Of a stretch of 64,000 nt of DNA, positions 1-7,571 are shown in pieces (within the stretch, counting starts at the first letter, position 1; every line of letters starts with the position of its first letter). The position numbers and the translations under genes are program-made. The notes below the pieces were generated by a model, which worked only from the letters and a program-made list of their open reading frames with translations, was not told where the DNA came from and did not search any database. The stretch lies in contig NZ_JAEKJZ010000001.1 of the NCBI RefSeq assembly GCF_017309185.1, positions 124,001-188,000 of the forward strand, in the 5' to 3' direction. The stretch comes from Roseibium aggregatum. Its GTDB lineage: Bacteria; Pseudomonadota; Alphaproteobacteria; Rhizobiales; Stappiaceae.

Positions 1-293
1 TGAAACATTCCGCCGACGCGGTTGTCGCACTCTCCGACGACACTGCCGTCGATGGCATGAAACTGCTCGCCGAAGGCCGCTATGGCGACGCTCCGCTGGT
101 CGCCGGGGAATCGGCCGTCGCCGGGCTGATGGCGCTGCTGCTCGTGTCGGAAGACCCGGAAGCCCGGCGGGCATTGGGTCTTGACGGGTCGTCGCGCGTG
201 CTCGTCTTCGGCACGGAAGGCGCGACCGATCCGGCTCTTTACGAAGAACTTGTCGGCAAGACGGCGGCAGACGTCGTAGGCAAGGCCGCATGA
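1..293 (+). CDS. dpaL: Diaminopropionate ammonia-lyase, C-terminal part (5' end outside window)
   Basis: The reading frame is open from base 3 and ends in TGA at 291-293, so only about the last 96 residues are present. The tail contains a Phe-Gly-Thr-Glu-Gly-Ala-Thr-Asp-Pro segment that resembles the end of PLP-dependent 2,3-diaminopropionate ammonia-lyases, which convert diaminopropionate to pyruvate and ammonia. The preceding helix-rich segment fits the C-terminal half of a fold-type II PLP enzyme. The stop overlaps the next start (ATGA at 290-293), indicating translational coupling with the M20 hydrolase. A related amino-acid lyase is possible because the PLP lysine and glycine-rich loop lie outside the window. 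Confidence 0.72.
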   Translation, partial: KHSADAVVALSDDTAVDGMKLLAEGRYGDAPLVAGESAVAGLMALLLVSEDPEARRALGLDGSSRVLVFGTEGATDPALYEELVGKTAADVVGKAA

Positions 294-1567
294 GCGGAGA
301 TCTCTCCAAGTTCCGGATCGATGCCGACCGCCTGATGGGGCGGATCGAGAGGCTGGGTGAAATCGGATCCTTGCCCGGTGGCGGTGTCTGCCGGCTAGCG
401 CTGACCGATGAGGACAAGGCGGGCCGCGATCTGGTGACGGGCTGGATGCGCGACCTTGGGCTCGACGTTTCGGTGGACAGGATCGGCAATGTCTGGGGCA
501 TTCGGGCCGGTCTGGAGGGCGGGCCTCCGGTACTTCTCGGCTCTCATATCGACACGGTTGCGACAGGGGGGCTTTACGACGGCACGCTCGGCGTGCTTGC
601 CGGACTTGAGGTCATCGCCACGCTCAACGATGCGGCGGTGGAGACGCGATTTCCGGTCGCCGTCGCCTTCTTCACCAATGAGGAAGGATCGCGCTTTGCC
701 CCGGACATGATGGGCAGCGCGGTTCATCAGGGTTCCCTGCCGCTTGAGGAAGCCCTTGCCGTGGTTGGCATCGACGGCGCGACGGTCGGCTCCGAGCTGC
801 AGCGGATCGGATACGGCGGCACCATCGAACCGGAGACCCTTTGCCCGCGCGCCTTTCTGGAACTTCACATCGAGCAGGGGCCGGTGCTGGAGCGTGAGGG
901 TCTTGAAATCGGCGCGGTGACCGGCGTTCAGGGGATTTCCTGGACGGAGTATGTTCTGACCGGGGTTTCAAACCATGCCGGCACGACGCCCATGGCCTAT
1001 CGTCACGATGCCGGCCTGGTCGCCGCCGAGGCCATCGTCGCGGCGCGCCGCGTCACGGGGGAGATCGGTGGCACGCAGGTCGCGACTGTCGGCTCCCTGA
1101 AACTGGAACCGAACCTGGTCAATGTGGTTCCCGAAAAAGCGGTCTTCACCATCGATCTGCGCAACGCCGAGGAAGAGGCGCTTCAGCAGGCCGAAGCAGC
1201 GGTCGAGACCGCGATCCGGAAGGCCGCGGAAGCCGAGGGTGTCACGGTCGCCTCGCGCAAGCTGGCGCGGTTTGAGCCGGTGGCCTTCGACGAGCGTCTG
1301 GTCTCCATCATAGAGGCACGTGCGAAATCGGCGGGGTTGAGTATCCGGCGGATGCACTCCGGTGCCGGGCACGACGCCCAGATGTTCGCGCCCAACTGTC
1401 CGACCGCGATGATCTTCGTGCCGAGCCGTGACGGTCTCTCGCACAATATCCGCGAGTATACCGCGCCGGAGCTTATCGCCGCAGGCGCCCGGATCCTGCT
1501 CGAGACGGCGCTGATGCTTGCCTCGGACGAATTCGATTTAGCTAAAGACCAAGAAAAGAGACCCTGA
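290..1567 (+). CDS. M20-family Zn-dependent amidohydrolase (N-carbamoyl-L-amino-acid hydrolase / allantoate amidohydrolase type)
   Basis: This 425-residue protein has the usual length for the hydantoinase/carbamoylase branch of M20. Visible motifs are GSHIDTV (metal His and Asp), FTNEEGSRF (catalytic/metal Glu pair), LELHIEQGPVLE, a dimerisation-domain segment SNHAGTTPM and the C-terminal HSGAGHDAQMF with metal His. Family members hydrolyse the ureido group of N-carbamoyl amino acids, ureidoglycolate or allantoate to release ammonia and CO2. The gene overlaps dpaL by 4 bases and abuts a D-carbamoylase, so it probably acts in catabolism of an N-carbamoyl or diamino acid compound. The exact substrate cannot be read from sequence. 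Confidence 0.88.
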   Translation: MSGDLSKFRIDADRLMGRIERLGEIGSLPGGGVCRLALTDEDKAGRDLVTGWMRDLGLDVSVDRIGNVWGIRAGLEGGPPVLLGSHIDTVATGGLYDGTLGVLAGLEVIATLNDAAVETRFPVAVAFFTNEEGSRFAPDMMGSAVHQGSLPLEEALAVVGIDGATVGSELQRIGYGGTIEPETLCPRAFLELHIEQGPVLEREGLEIGAVTGVQGISWTEYVLTGVSNHAGTTPMAYRHDAGLVAAEAIVAARRVTGEIGGTQVATVGSLKLEPNLVNVVPEKAVFTIDLRNAEEEALQQAEAAVETAIRKAAEAEGVTVASRKLARFEPVAFDERLVSIIEARAKSAGLSIRRMHSGAGHDAQMFAPNCPTAMIFVPSRDGLSHNIREYTAPELIAAGARILLETALMLASDEFDLAKDQEKRP

Positions 1568-2482
1568 ATGTCCAGATCGCTCATCATCGCCGCCGCCCAG
1601 ATGGGCCCCATCGCCCGCTCCGAACCGCGCGCGTCCGCGGTGAGCCGCATGATCGCCATGATGGAGCGCGCGGCGAAGCAGGGCGCGAAACTGGTTGTCT
1701 TTCCCGAGCTGGCGCTGACGACCTTCTTTCCGCGCTGGTACATGGAGGACCAGGCGGAAATCGACACCTTCTTTGAAACGGAAATGCCCTCGGTGGAGAC
1801 GAGACCGCTGTTTGAGGCCGCCGTCCGGCTGGGCGTTGGTTTTTACCTGGGTTACGCGGAAAAGACAAAGGACGGCGAGGGCCGGACCCGGCGTTTCAAC
1901 ACCTCCATACTGGTCGGGCCGGACGGAACGGTTTTGAGCACCTACCGGAAGATCCATCTGCCGGGCCATTCGGAACATGAGCCCTGGCGGGCGTTCCAGC
2001 ATCTCGAGAAACGCTATTTCGAGGGGGGCGATCTAGGGTTTCCCGTCGCCGAAGCCTTCGGCGGTCGGGTCGGCATGTGCATTTGCAACGACCGCCGCTG
2101 GCCGGAGACCTTCCGCATGCTCGGCCTGCAGCAGGCGGAACTGGTGCTGCTCGGCTACAACACGCCGGTTCACTATCCGCCGGCGCCGGAGCACGACCAC
2201 CTGCAGGATTTTCACAATCACCTGGTGTTGCAGGCCGGCGCTTATCAGAATGGCACCTGGGTCGTCGGCGTTGCCAAGGCCGGCCGGGAAGAGGGCTGCG
2301 ACCTGATCGGCGGCACCTGCATCATCGCGCCGACCGGAGAGATCGCCGCGAAATGCACGACGCTCGGCGACGAGATCGCGATTGCCGACTGCGATCTCGA
2401 CCGCTGCCGGGAGATCCAGGACAACATCTTCAACTTCAAGGTTCACCGCCAGCCGGAAAAATACGGCCTGCTGTGCAAGTAG
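1568..2482 (+). CDS. N-carbamoyl-D-amino-acid hydrolase (nitrilase superfamily)
   Basis: The 304-residue protein matches D-carbamoylases in length and motifs. The nitrilase triad is visible as Glu47 (VVFPELAL), Lys128 (YRKIHLPGH) and Cys173 (MCICNDRRWPE); the last two are shifted by one residue relative to the Agrobacterium enzyme by a one-residue insertion. The C-terminal IFNFKVHRQPEKYGL segment is also characteristic. The enzyme cleaves N-carbamoyl-D-amino acids to D-amino acid, CO2 and ammonia in the cytoplasm. It starts immediately after the stop of the M20 enzyme, so carbamoylases of two unrelated folds are co-transcribed. No hydantoinase gene is visible in the window. Confidence 0.9.
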   Translation: MSRSLIIAAAQMGPIARSEPRASAVSRMIAMMERAAKQGAKLVVFPELALTTFFPRWYMEDQAEIDTFFETEMPSVETRPLFEAAVRLGVGFYLGYAEKTKDGEGRTRRFNTSILVGPDGTVLSTYRKIHLPGHSEHEPWRAFQHLEKRYFEGGDLGFPVAEAFGGRVGMCICNDRRWPETFRMLGLQQAELVLLGYNTPVHYPPAPEHDHLQDFHNHLVLQAGAYQNGTWVVGVAKAGREEGCDLIGGTCIIAPTGEIAAKCTTLGDEIAIADCDLDRCREIQDNIFNFKVHRQPEKYGLLCK

Positions 2483-2535
2483 GTCCGTCTGGCGACACCG
2501 TTAGGAAGATTGCTTTTTCGATGTCCTGAGAGAAA

Positions 2536-2570
2536 CGAAAAAAGCGGAAGCGTTTCGCGCTCCCGCTTTT
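2536..2570. terminator. Bidirectional intrinsic terminator between convergent genes
   Basis: Arms at 2540-2552 and 2558-2570 form a 13-position stem (AAAAGCGG.AGCG with CGCT.CCGCTTTT, one internal mismatch) with a 5-nt loop. An A-run lies on the left and a T-run on the right. It lies between the D-carbamoylase (plus) and the chemoreceptor (minus), so it can end both transcripts. Confidence 0.8.
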
Positions 2571-2594
2571 CCTGTTTCGACGGGCTCCTGCCCG

Positions 2595-5030
2595 TTAAGC
2601 CGCGGCCACCTCGGAGAGGAACCGCTCGACTTCCGACTTGAGCTGGTCGGTCTTGTCCGACAATTCGCCGGAGGCCGACAGCACCATGTCCGCGGAAGAT
2701 GCGGTCTGGTCGACGGCCTGGGAGAGCTGGTTCATGGAGGAGGAGACCGCGCCGGTTCCTTGTGCGGCACGCTGCACGTTCTGGGAGATTTCAGCCGTGG
2801 CGGAGCCCTGCTGTTCGACGGCCGAGGCGATCGCGGTCGTGTAGGTGTTGACCTCGTTCATCGTCTCGGCGATCTCGCCGATGGCGACCACCGACTCCCG
2901 GGTGGCGTTCTGGATTTCTGTGATCTGCGAGCCGATCTCTTCGGTTGCTTTTGAGGTCTGGGTCGCCAGTTCCTTGACCTCGGACGCGACGACGGCAAAT
3001 CCCTTGCCGGCTTCGCCCGCCCGCGCGGCCTCGATGGTCGCGTTCAGAGCCAGCAGGTTGGTCTGTTCGGCGATCGCCTGGATAAGGGTGACGACTTCGC
3101 CGATCTTGGTGGCGGCTTCCGCCAGGCCCTCGACCTTCTGGTTGGTTTCGCGGGTGCCGACCGTTGCGCGGTCGACGATTTCCGTGGTCTGGGCGACCTG
3201 GCGCGAAATCTCGCCAATCGATGCCGCCAGTTCTTCCGCAGCACTTGCGACGGTCTGAACGTTGTTGGTGGTTTCGTTGGAGGATTCCTGCGTCTGATTG
3301 GCGTAGCCGGCGCTGTCGCGGGCGATCTCCGTCAAGGCCTGGGCGGTGTTGTCCAGGCTGTTGGCTGTCGATCCAACAGCACCCAGAGCCTCTTCCGCGG
3401 TGGCACGGAAACCGTCGATCAGGCGGTCGATCCGCTCCTGGCGTTCCTGGCGCGCGGCTTCCTCGCGCGCGTTCTGCTCCTGAAGCTGGGCGCGCTCGAT
3501 GCCGTTGTCGCGGAAGATTTGCACTGTCCGGCTCATGTCACCGACCTCGTCACCCCGGTCGAGTCCCGGAATCTCCACGTCGTACTCGCCCCGGGCCAGA
3601 CGGTCCATGACACCGGTGATCGTGCGGATCGGCCGTGTGATCGCCAGGTTGAGAACAAAGGCGAGGCCGGCGCCGCCGAGAATGGCGAGCAGGATGGTCA
3701 GCACGATTTGCATTTCAGCCGAGCGCGCTGCCGCCTTGGAGACTTGTGATTGCGTGTTGGAAATGGCGGCGATTTCCGCGCTGACTTCCCGTGTCAGGCT
3801 GTCCAGATCACGCCGCTTGGCCAGGAGATCCGCCTTGGCGCTCAGCATTTCCTTGAAAGACCGGTCCAGGCTGACAATGGACACGGGAATCGCCTCGATC
3901 GCTTCGGATGCGGTGGGCAGGACCTTGGCGTAGGAGACCATTTCCTCCTCGAGCCGCGCGAGATTTGCGATTTCTTCCTCGACCTTGGAGGAGTCCGTGG
4001 CGCCGAAGCCACCGAACAGCAAAAGCGTTTCGGAGCGCGCCGCGAGCGCGGACTGATCCAGCCGTGTGGCATTGTCGGCGATTGTGCGGATCGACGCCAG
4101 TCGGGTGGACGCGGTCAAGGCGTCTGTCTTTGCCTTGGAAACGACCGGGGTAACCTGGGCAAGGATCTCCTGGGTGAATTCGTTCATGCCGTCGATGGCT
4201 TTGCCGACGGCGATGCGGGCTTCATAGGCCTCCGAGAAACCGAGGTCCTTGGTCATGTTCTCCAGGGCGGCACGCAGCTTTGCCGCCTGGGAGGCCAGTT
4301 TGCCAACCGTCTTGGTTTCGATACCGTCGATTTTCTTGTATTTCATCTGCTTGGTGGCGCCGACGAGATCGTTCGAGATGTCGATCGATTCTTTCAGCTC
4401 CTCGCCTTCGATGTTGCCGCTGCCTTCAAGATAATGAAACCTGATCTGCACGACCTGGTCCTTGAGGGCGAAGACGTTGCGCTGCAGCTGGTAGGCGTCG
4501 TCGAGCCTGCCGTTGGCGGCGAAAGCTTCGGCGCTGACCGCTTTCTCCTCGCTCAGCACCGCTTCGATGATCGTGGTCGCGAGCGCCTCCAGTTCCGAGG
4601 TGCTTTCCTGCAGGGTCGCCAGCCGGTCGGCCTGCTGGTCGGTCTGGGCAACAACCTCCTTGAAGGTCTCCACATATTGCGCAAGAGCTTCTTCCGCACC
4701 GATAACCTGTTTTTCCGCTCTGGGAACGCCGGCAACTTCTTTTTCAAGATCGTAGAGTGAGGCCTCGAGCTCGGCCAGATCGCTCAGAACGGTTTTGCTG
4801 AGTTCTTCCGTGGGGTTGTTCAGATAGTCTTCCCGCTTCAGCGATGTCGACTGAACCTTCTGGGCCACTTTTGACGCGTGGTCGGCGATGCCAAAGCTGG
4901 AGGAGAGATTATGGGTCGCCAAAAACCCGACGCCGCCGACCACGACGGTCAACAGCAACACCGCAATAAAACCGGATGCAACCTTGAAGCCGAGCCTCAG
5001 GTCGATAAGCAGCTTTGCCATTCGGTTCAT
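2595..5030 (-). CDS. Methyl-accepting chemotaxis protein with large helical periplasmic sensor
   Basis: The ATG at 5030 is chosen because it follows a GGGGTTGG sequence and gives a normal MCP N-terminus (811 residues); the frame stays open 28 codons further upstream. TM1 is about residues 16-38 and TM2 about 440-464. The roughly 400-residue periplasmic region between them is Leu/Ala/Glu-rich and helical, the size and character of a helical-bimodular (HBM) ligand domain. A HAMP domain (about 465-517) follows TM2, and the signalling hairpin near the C-terminus has the canonical AEQTNLLALNATIEAARAGE segment. There is no C-terminal receptor pentapeptide. It would relay a periplasmic ligand to CheA/CheW; the ligand is unknown. 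Confidence 0.93.
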   Translation of the reverse strand: MNRMAKLLIDLRLGFKVASGFIAVLLLTVVVGGVGFLATHNLSSSFGIADHASKVAQKVQSTSLKREDYLNNPTEELSKTVLSDLAELEASLYDLEKEVAGVPRAEKQVIGAEEALAQYVETFKEVVAQTDQQADRLATLQESTSELEALATTIIEAVLSEEKAVSAEAFAANGRLDDAYQLQRNVFALKDQVVQIRFHYLEGSGNIEGEELKESIDISNDLVGATKQMKYKKIDGIETKTVGKLASQAAKLRAALENMTKDLGFSEAYEARIAVGKAIDGMNEFTQEILAQVTPVVSKAKTDALTASTRLASIRTIADNATRLDQSALAARSETLLLFGGFGATDSSKVEEEIANLARLEEEMVSYAKVLPTASEAIEAIPVSIVSLDRSFKEMLSAKADLLAKRRDLDSLTREVSAEIAAISNTQSQVSKAAARSAEMQIVLTILLAILGGAGLAFVLNLAITRPIRTITGVMDRLARGEYDVEIPGLDRGDEVGDMSRTVQIFRDNGIERAQLQEQNAREEAARQERQERIDRLIDGFRATAEEALGAVGSTANSLDNTAQALTEIARDSAGYANQTQESSNETTNNVQTVASAAEELAASIGEISRQVAQTTEIVDRATVGTRETNQKVEGLAEAATKIGEVVTLIQAIAEQTNLLALNATIEAARAGEAGKGFAVVASEVKELATQTSKATEEIGSQITEIQNATRESVVAIGEIAETMNEVNTYTTAIASAVEQQGSATAEISQNVQRAAQGTGAVSSSMNQLSQAVDQTASSADMVLSASGELSDKTDQLKSEVERFLSEVAAA

Positions 5031-5208
5031 TTCCAACCCCAATCTGAAATTTGTTATCTCAGTATTATTATTGGGTTCGGCAGTGAATATTACGTAAACT
5101 TCCGCATGGATCACGTTAGGTTCTTGGCTGTTGGAAATGCTTTCACCGGATCGTGCTTCCTAGTTCCCTTGTAAGAAAATACGAGAATTAAGTGTTCGCG
5201 TAAAGTTA

Positions 5209-5967
5209 TTAGACGTGTTGACCGCCATTTATGTGTATCTCGGAACCGGTCACATAGGAGGACTTGTCGGAGCACAAATAATAGATGGTGTCGGCAACCT
5301 CGTCGGGCAGGCCCAGCCGGCGCAACGGAATGTCTGCAATCAGCTTTTCGGTGCCTGGAGAGAGAATCGAGGTGTCGATCTCGCCCGGCGCGATCGCGTT
5401 GACACGTATGCCGTGCGGCCCGAAGTCCGCCGCCATTTCGCGGGTCAGAGCGGCAAGCGCGGCCTTGGAGGTGGAATAGGCGGTGCCGGCGAACGGGTGG
5501 ACGTGCATGCCGGCGATGGAGGTGACGTTGACCACGGAGCCTTTTGCGTTCTTCAGCTCGTTGAAGAGGCCGCGGCCGAGCAGGATCGGCGCAAAGAAAT
5601 TCACCTGAAAGACGGTCCGCCACTCGTGCATCGCGGTGGTCAGGGAGTTGAGACGGGCGCCTTCGGGTCCTTTCGGACTGATGCCGGCATTGTTCACCAG
5701 AGCGTTCAGACGCGACCCGTTCGGCTCCAGCCGCTTGCGGATTTCCTGTGTGGCGTAGCCGAGATTCTCCGGATCGGACAAGTCGACCTGGATGTGATCT
5801 TCCGGTCCCATCGGCCACGGGCACTTGTCGGAAAACGCCTGACGCGAGCAGGTGATCACCCGCCAGCCTTCCGCGGAGAACCGTTTCACCGTGGCGTGGC
5901 CGATCCCCCGGCTGGCGCCGGTGAGAACGAGTGTCGGCCGGGCGTCTTTTGGGGCGTCGCCAGTCAT
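5209..5967 (-). CDS. Short-chain dehydrogenase/reductase (SDR) family protein
   Basis: A classical SDR of 252 residues. The N-terminus has the nucleotide-binding TGASRGIGHA glycine motif, NNAG lies near residue 92, and the catalytic Tyr/Lys pair appears in AYSTSKAAL. The C-terminal ENGGQ-like stretch (HINGGQHV) is typical of the 3-oxoacyl-ACP reductase/glucose-dehydrogenase branch. It reduces or oxidises an alcohol/ketone with NAD(P)H. The ATG at 5967 is preceded by GGAAT. It stands alone between the chemoreceptor and the divergent bfd-bfr pair, so context gives no substrate. Confidence 0.88.
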   Translation of the reverse strand: MTGDAPKDARPTLVLTGASRGIGHATVKRFSAEGWRVITCSRQAFSDKCPWPMGPEDHIQVDLSDPENLGYATQEIRKRLEPNGSRLNALVNNAGISPKGPEGARLNSLTTAMHEWRTVFQVNFFAPILLGRGLFNELKNAKGSVVNVTSIAGMHVHPFAGTAYSTSKAALAALTREMAADFGPHGIRVNAIAPGEIDTSILSPGTEKLIADIPLRRLGLPDEVADTIYYLCSDKSSYVTGSEIHINGGQHV

Positions 5968-6004
5968 ATTAATTCCTTGCCTTGTCGCGGGAGTGTCATA
6001 AAAG

Positions 6005-6033
6005 TTGACTCTGCTAGTCTGGTTTCGTTATTG
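6005..6033 (+). promoter_or_regulatory. Candidate promoter/operator of the bfd-bfr pair
   Basis: TTGACT (6005-6010) resembles a -35 box, with TTATTG 17 nt downstream as a weak -10. An inverted repeat GACT-N5-AGTC (6007-6019) overlaps the -35, where an iron-responsive repressor (RirA, Irr or IscR type) could bind. Position and symmetry are seen; the regulator is inference. Confidence 0.35.
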
Positions 6034-6091
6034 CGCAAGAAGCCGTCGATGCCAATATGCGTGCGAGAAGGGACACGATCCGGATCCTGAA

Positions 6092-6334
6092 ATGATCATA
6101 TGCTCCTGTAATGTTCTGTCTGACAAGAAGCTTCAAGACGCCGCGGAGGAAATGCGTCAGGATCCGAATGGAAGGATGCCGACCCCGGGAGCGGTTTTCC
6201 GCCATCTGGGTTGCCGTCCGAGATGTGGTGGCTGTTTCCCATCGGTGATTGACATCATTCACGAAAAAGGCTCTGAAGAGAAACGGGAGAAGCAATGCGA
6301 TCCGGCGCCGAAGAAGCGTGTGGCGAGCCGGTAA
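6092..6334 (+). CDS. bfd: Bacterioferritin-associated ferredoxin (Bfd-like [2Fe-2S])
   Basis: The start at 6092 gives an 80-residue protein beginning MIICSCNVLSDK, the normal Bfd N-terminus; an in-frame extension to 6005 looks non-coding. Four cysteines in the pattern C-x-C near residues 4-6 and C-x4-C near 50-55 (CRPRCGGC region) match the BFD-like [2Fe-2S] fold. The C-terminal 20 residues are Lys/Arg/Glu-rich. Bfd donates electrons to bacterioferritin to reduce and mobilise stored iron. It lies 24 nt upstream of bfr, supporting a two-gene iron-storage unit. Confidence 0.88.
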   Translation: MIICSCNVLSDKKLQDAAEEMRQDPNGRMPTPGAVFRHLGCRPRCGGCFPSVIDIIHEKGSEEKREKQCDPAPKKRVASR

Positions 6335-6358
6335 CCGCATCTTGTCAGGAGAGGGCCA

Positions 6359-6844
6359 ATGAAGGGCGACCCGCAGGTAATCGACTATTTGAACAAATCG
6401 CTGCGTCACGAGCTGACGGTGGTCAACCAGTTCTGGGTACATGCCCGGCTGCTGGCGGATTGGGGCTTTCAGAAGCTCGCCGAGAAGGAGTTGGTCGAGG
6501 CCGACGAGGAACGCCAGCACGCCCAGGATCTGATGGACCGGATCATTTTTCTGGAAGGGCTTCCGAACCTTCAGACCCTCGACCCGCTGAGGATCGGACA
6601 AAACGTCAAGGAATGCCTGGAGTGCGATCTGGCGGCCGAATATGTGGCTCGGGCCCTTTACCAGGAAGCGCGCGAGACCAGCCGGGAAAAGGGCGATTTC
6701 GTAACCATGGCGATGTTCGAAAGACTGCTTGGTGACGAAGAGGGCCATATCGATTTCCTGGAAACCCAGCTCGACCTCGTTGAGCGGATCGGTATCGACA
6801 ATTATTCCCTGCTGCAGGCGAAATCCGCCGATCAGGCCGAGTAG
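6359..6844 (+). CDS. bfr: Bacterioferritin with intact diiron site but Arg in place of haem-ligating Met52
   Basis: This 161-residue protein aligns without gaps to E. coli Bfr through the core. Ferroxidase residues Glu18, Glu51, His54, Glu94, Glu127 and His130 are all present. Position 52, which supplies the axial Met to the inter-subunit haem, is Arg ([10 protein letters not shown]). It should therefore oxidise and store iron but may not bind haem as a homopolymer. GAGAGG precedes the ATG. The gene follows bfd directly. A partner subunit encoded elsewhere could supply haem in a hetero-oligomer. Confidence 0.93.
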   Translation: MKGDPQVIDYLNKSLRHELTVVNQFWVHARLLADWGFQKLAEKELVEADEERQHAQDLMDRIIFLEGLPNLQTLDPLRIGQNVKECLECDLAAEYVARALYQEARETSREKGDFVTMAMFERLLGDEEGHIDFLETQLDLVERIGIDNYSLLQAKSADQAE

Positions 6845-6869
6845 AGCGGTTGCCCCGATTATCGGCGTT

Positions 6870-7571
6870 TCAACCGGCCGCCGTATTGAGAGCGCTTCCC
6901 GCGTCGAGGTCGTAGATATCTCCACCAGCCGCCTCCGCGTCTTCCCGGTCGTGCGTGACCAGGAGGACCGGCAGGTTATTCTCCGACGCCAGCCGGAACA
7001 CCAGGGCGCGGACCTCCGCCCGGCGGTTTCGATCGAGACTTGAGAACGGTTCGTCGAGAAGCAGGGCTTCCGGTTCCGCGAGCAGGGTGCGCATCAGAGC
7101 GACCCTTGTCTGCTGACCGCCGGACAGCGTCGCCGGGTCGCGTGCGCCGAACCCGGCAAGACCGACGTCTTCCAGAGCCTTCTCCGCCATGCTCCTGCGA
7201 AGTTCACTGCCCTTGATGCCGGCTGGAATGGCGAAGAGCAGGTTCTGCAGAACGGACAAATGCGGAAAGAGCAGGGCCGACTGGAACATGAGGCCGATAC
7301 GACGCTCCTGCGCGGGCAGTTCCGTCAGGTCCCGGCCGTTGAGCAGCACCCGCCCGGTCGCCTGGAAATCAGGCTTCAGAAACCCGGCGACAAAGTCCAG
7401 GAGGCTGGATTTGCCGCTGCCGCTCTCGCCCATGATTGTCAGGATCGTTCCGGGGGATACGGCGCAGTCGATGTGGAGAAGCGGCAATCCGTTGAGCCGG
7501 ACCGTTACCTTGTCGAGAACAAGGCTCCGCGCGCATGGGGCCCGCTGCGTGGTTTTGCCTGGGTCCTTCAT
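6870..7571 (-). CDS. ABC transporter ATP-binding protein (YnjD-like)
   Basis: The protein has 233 residues with Walker A GESGSGKSS, Q-loop (FQSALLFPHL), signature LSGGQQTRVAL, Walker B ALLLDEPFSSLD and switch His (VTHDREDA). The start at 7571 overlaps the permease stop (ATGA at 7568-7571), which fixes the start. It is the last gene of a binding protein-permease-ATPase operon matching E. coli YnjBCD in order and domain size. It energises import of an unidentified solute. Confidence 0.92.
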   Translation of the reverse strand: MKDPGKTTQRAPCARSLVLDKVTVRLNGLPLLHIDCAVSPGTILTIMGESGSGKSSLLDFVAGFLKPDFQATGRVLLNGRDLTELPAQERRIGLMFQSALLFPHLSVLQNLLFAIPAGIKGSELRRSMAEKALEDVGLAGFGARDPATLSGGQQTRVALMRTLLAEPEALLLDEPFSSLDRNRRAEVRALVFRLASENNLPVLLVTHDREDAEAAGGDIYDLDAGSALNTAAG

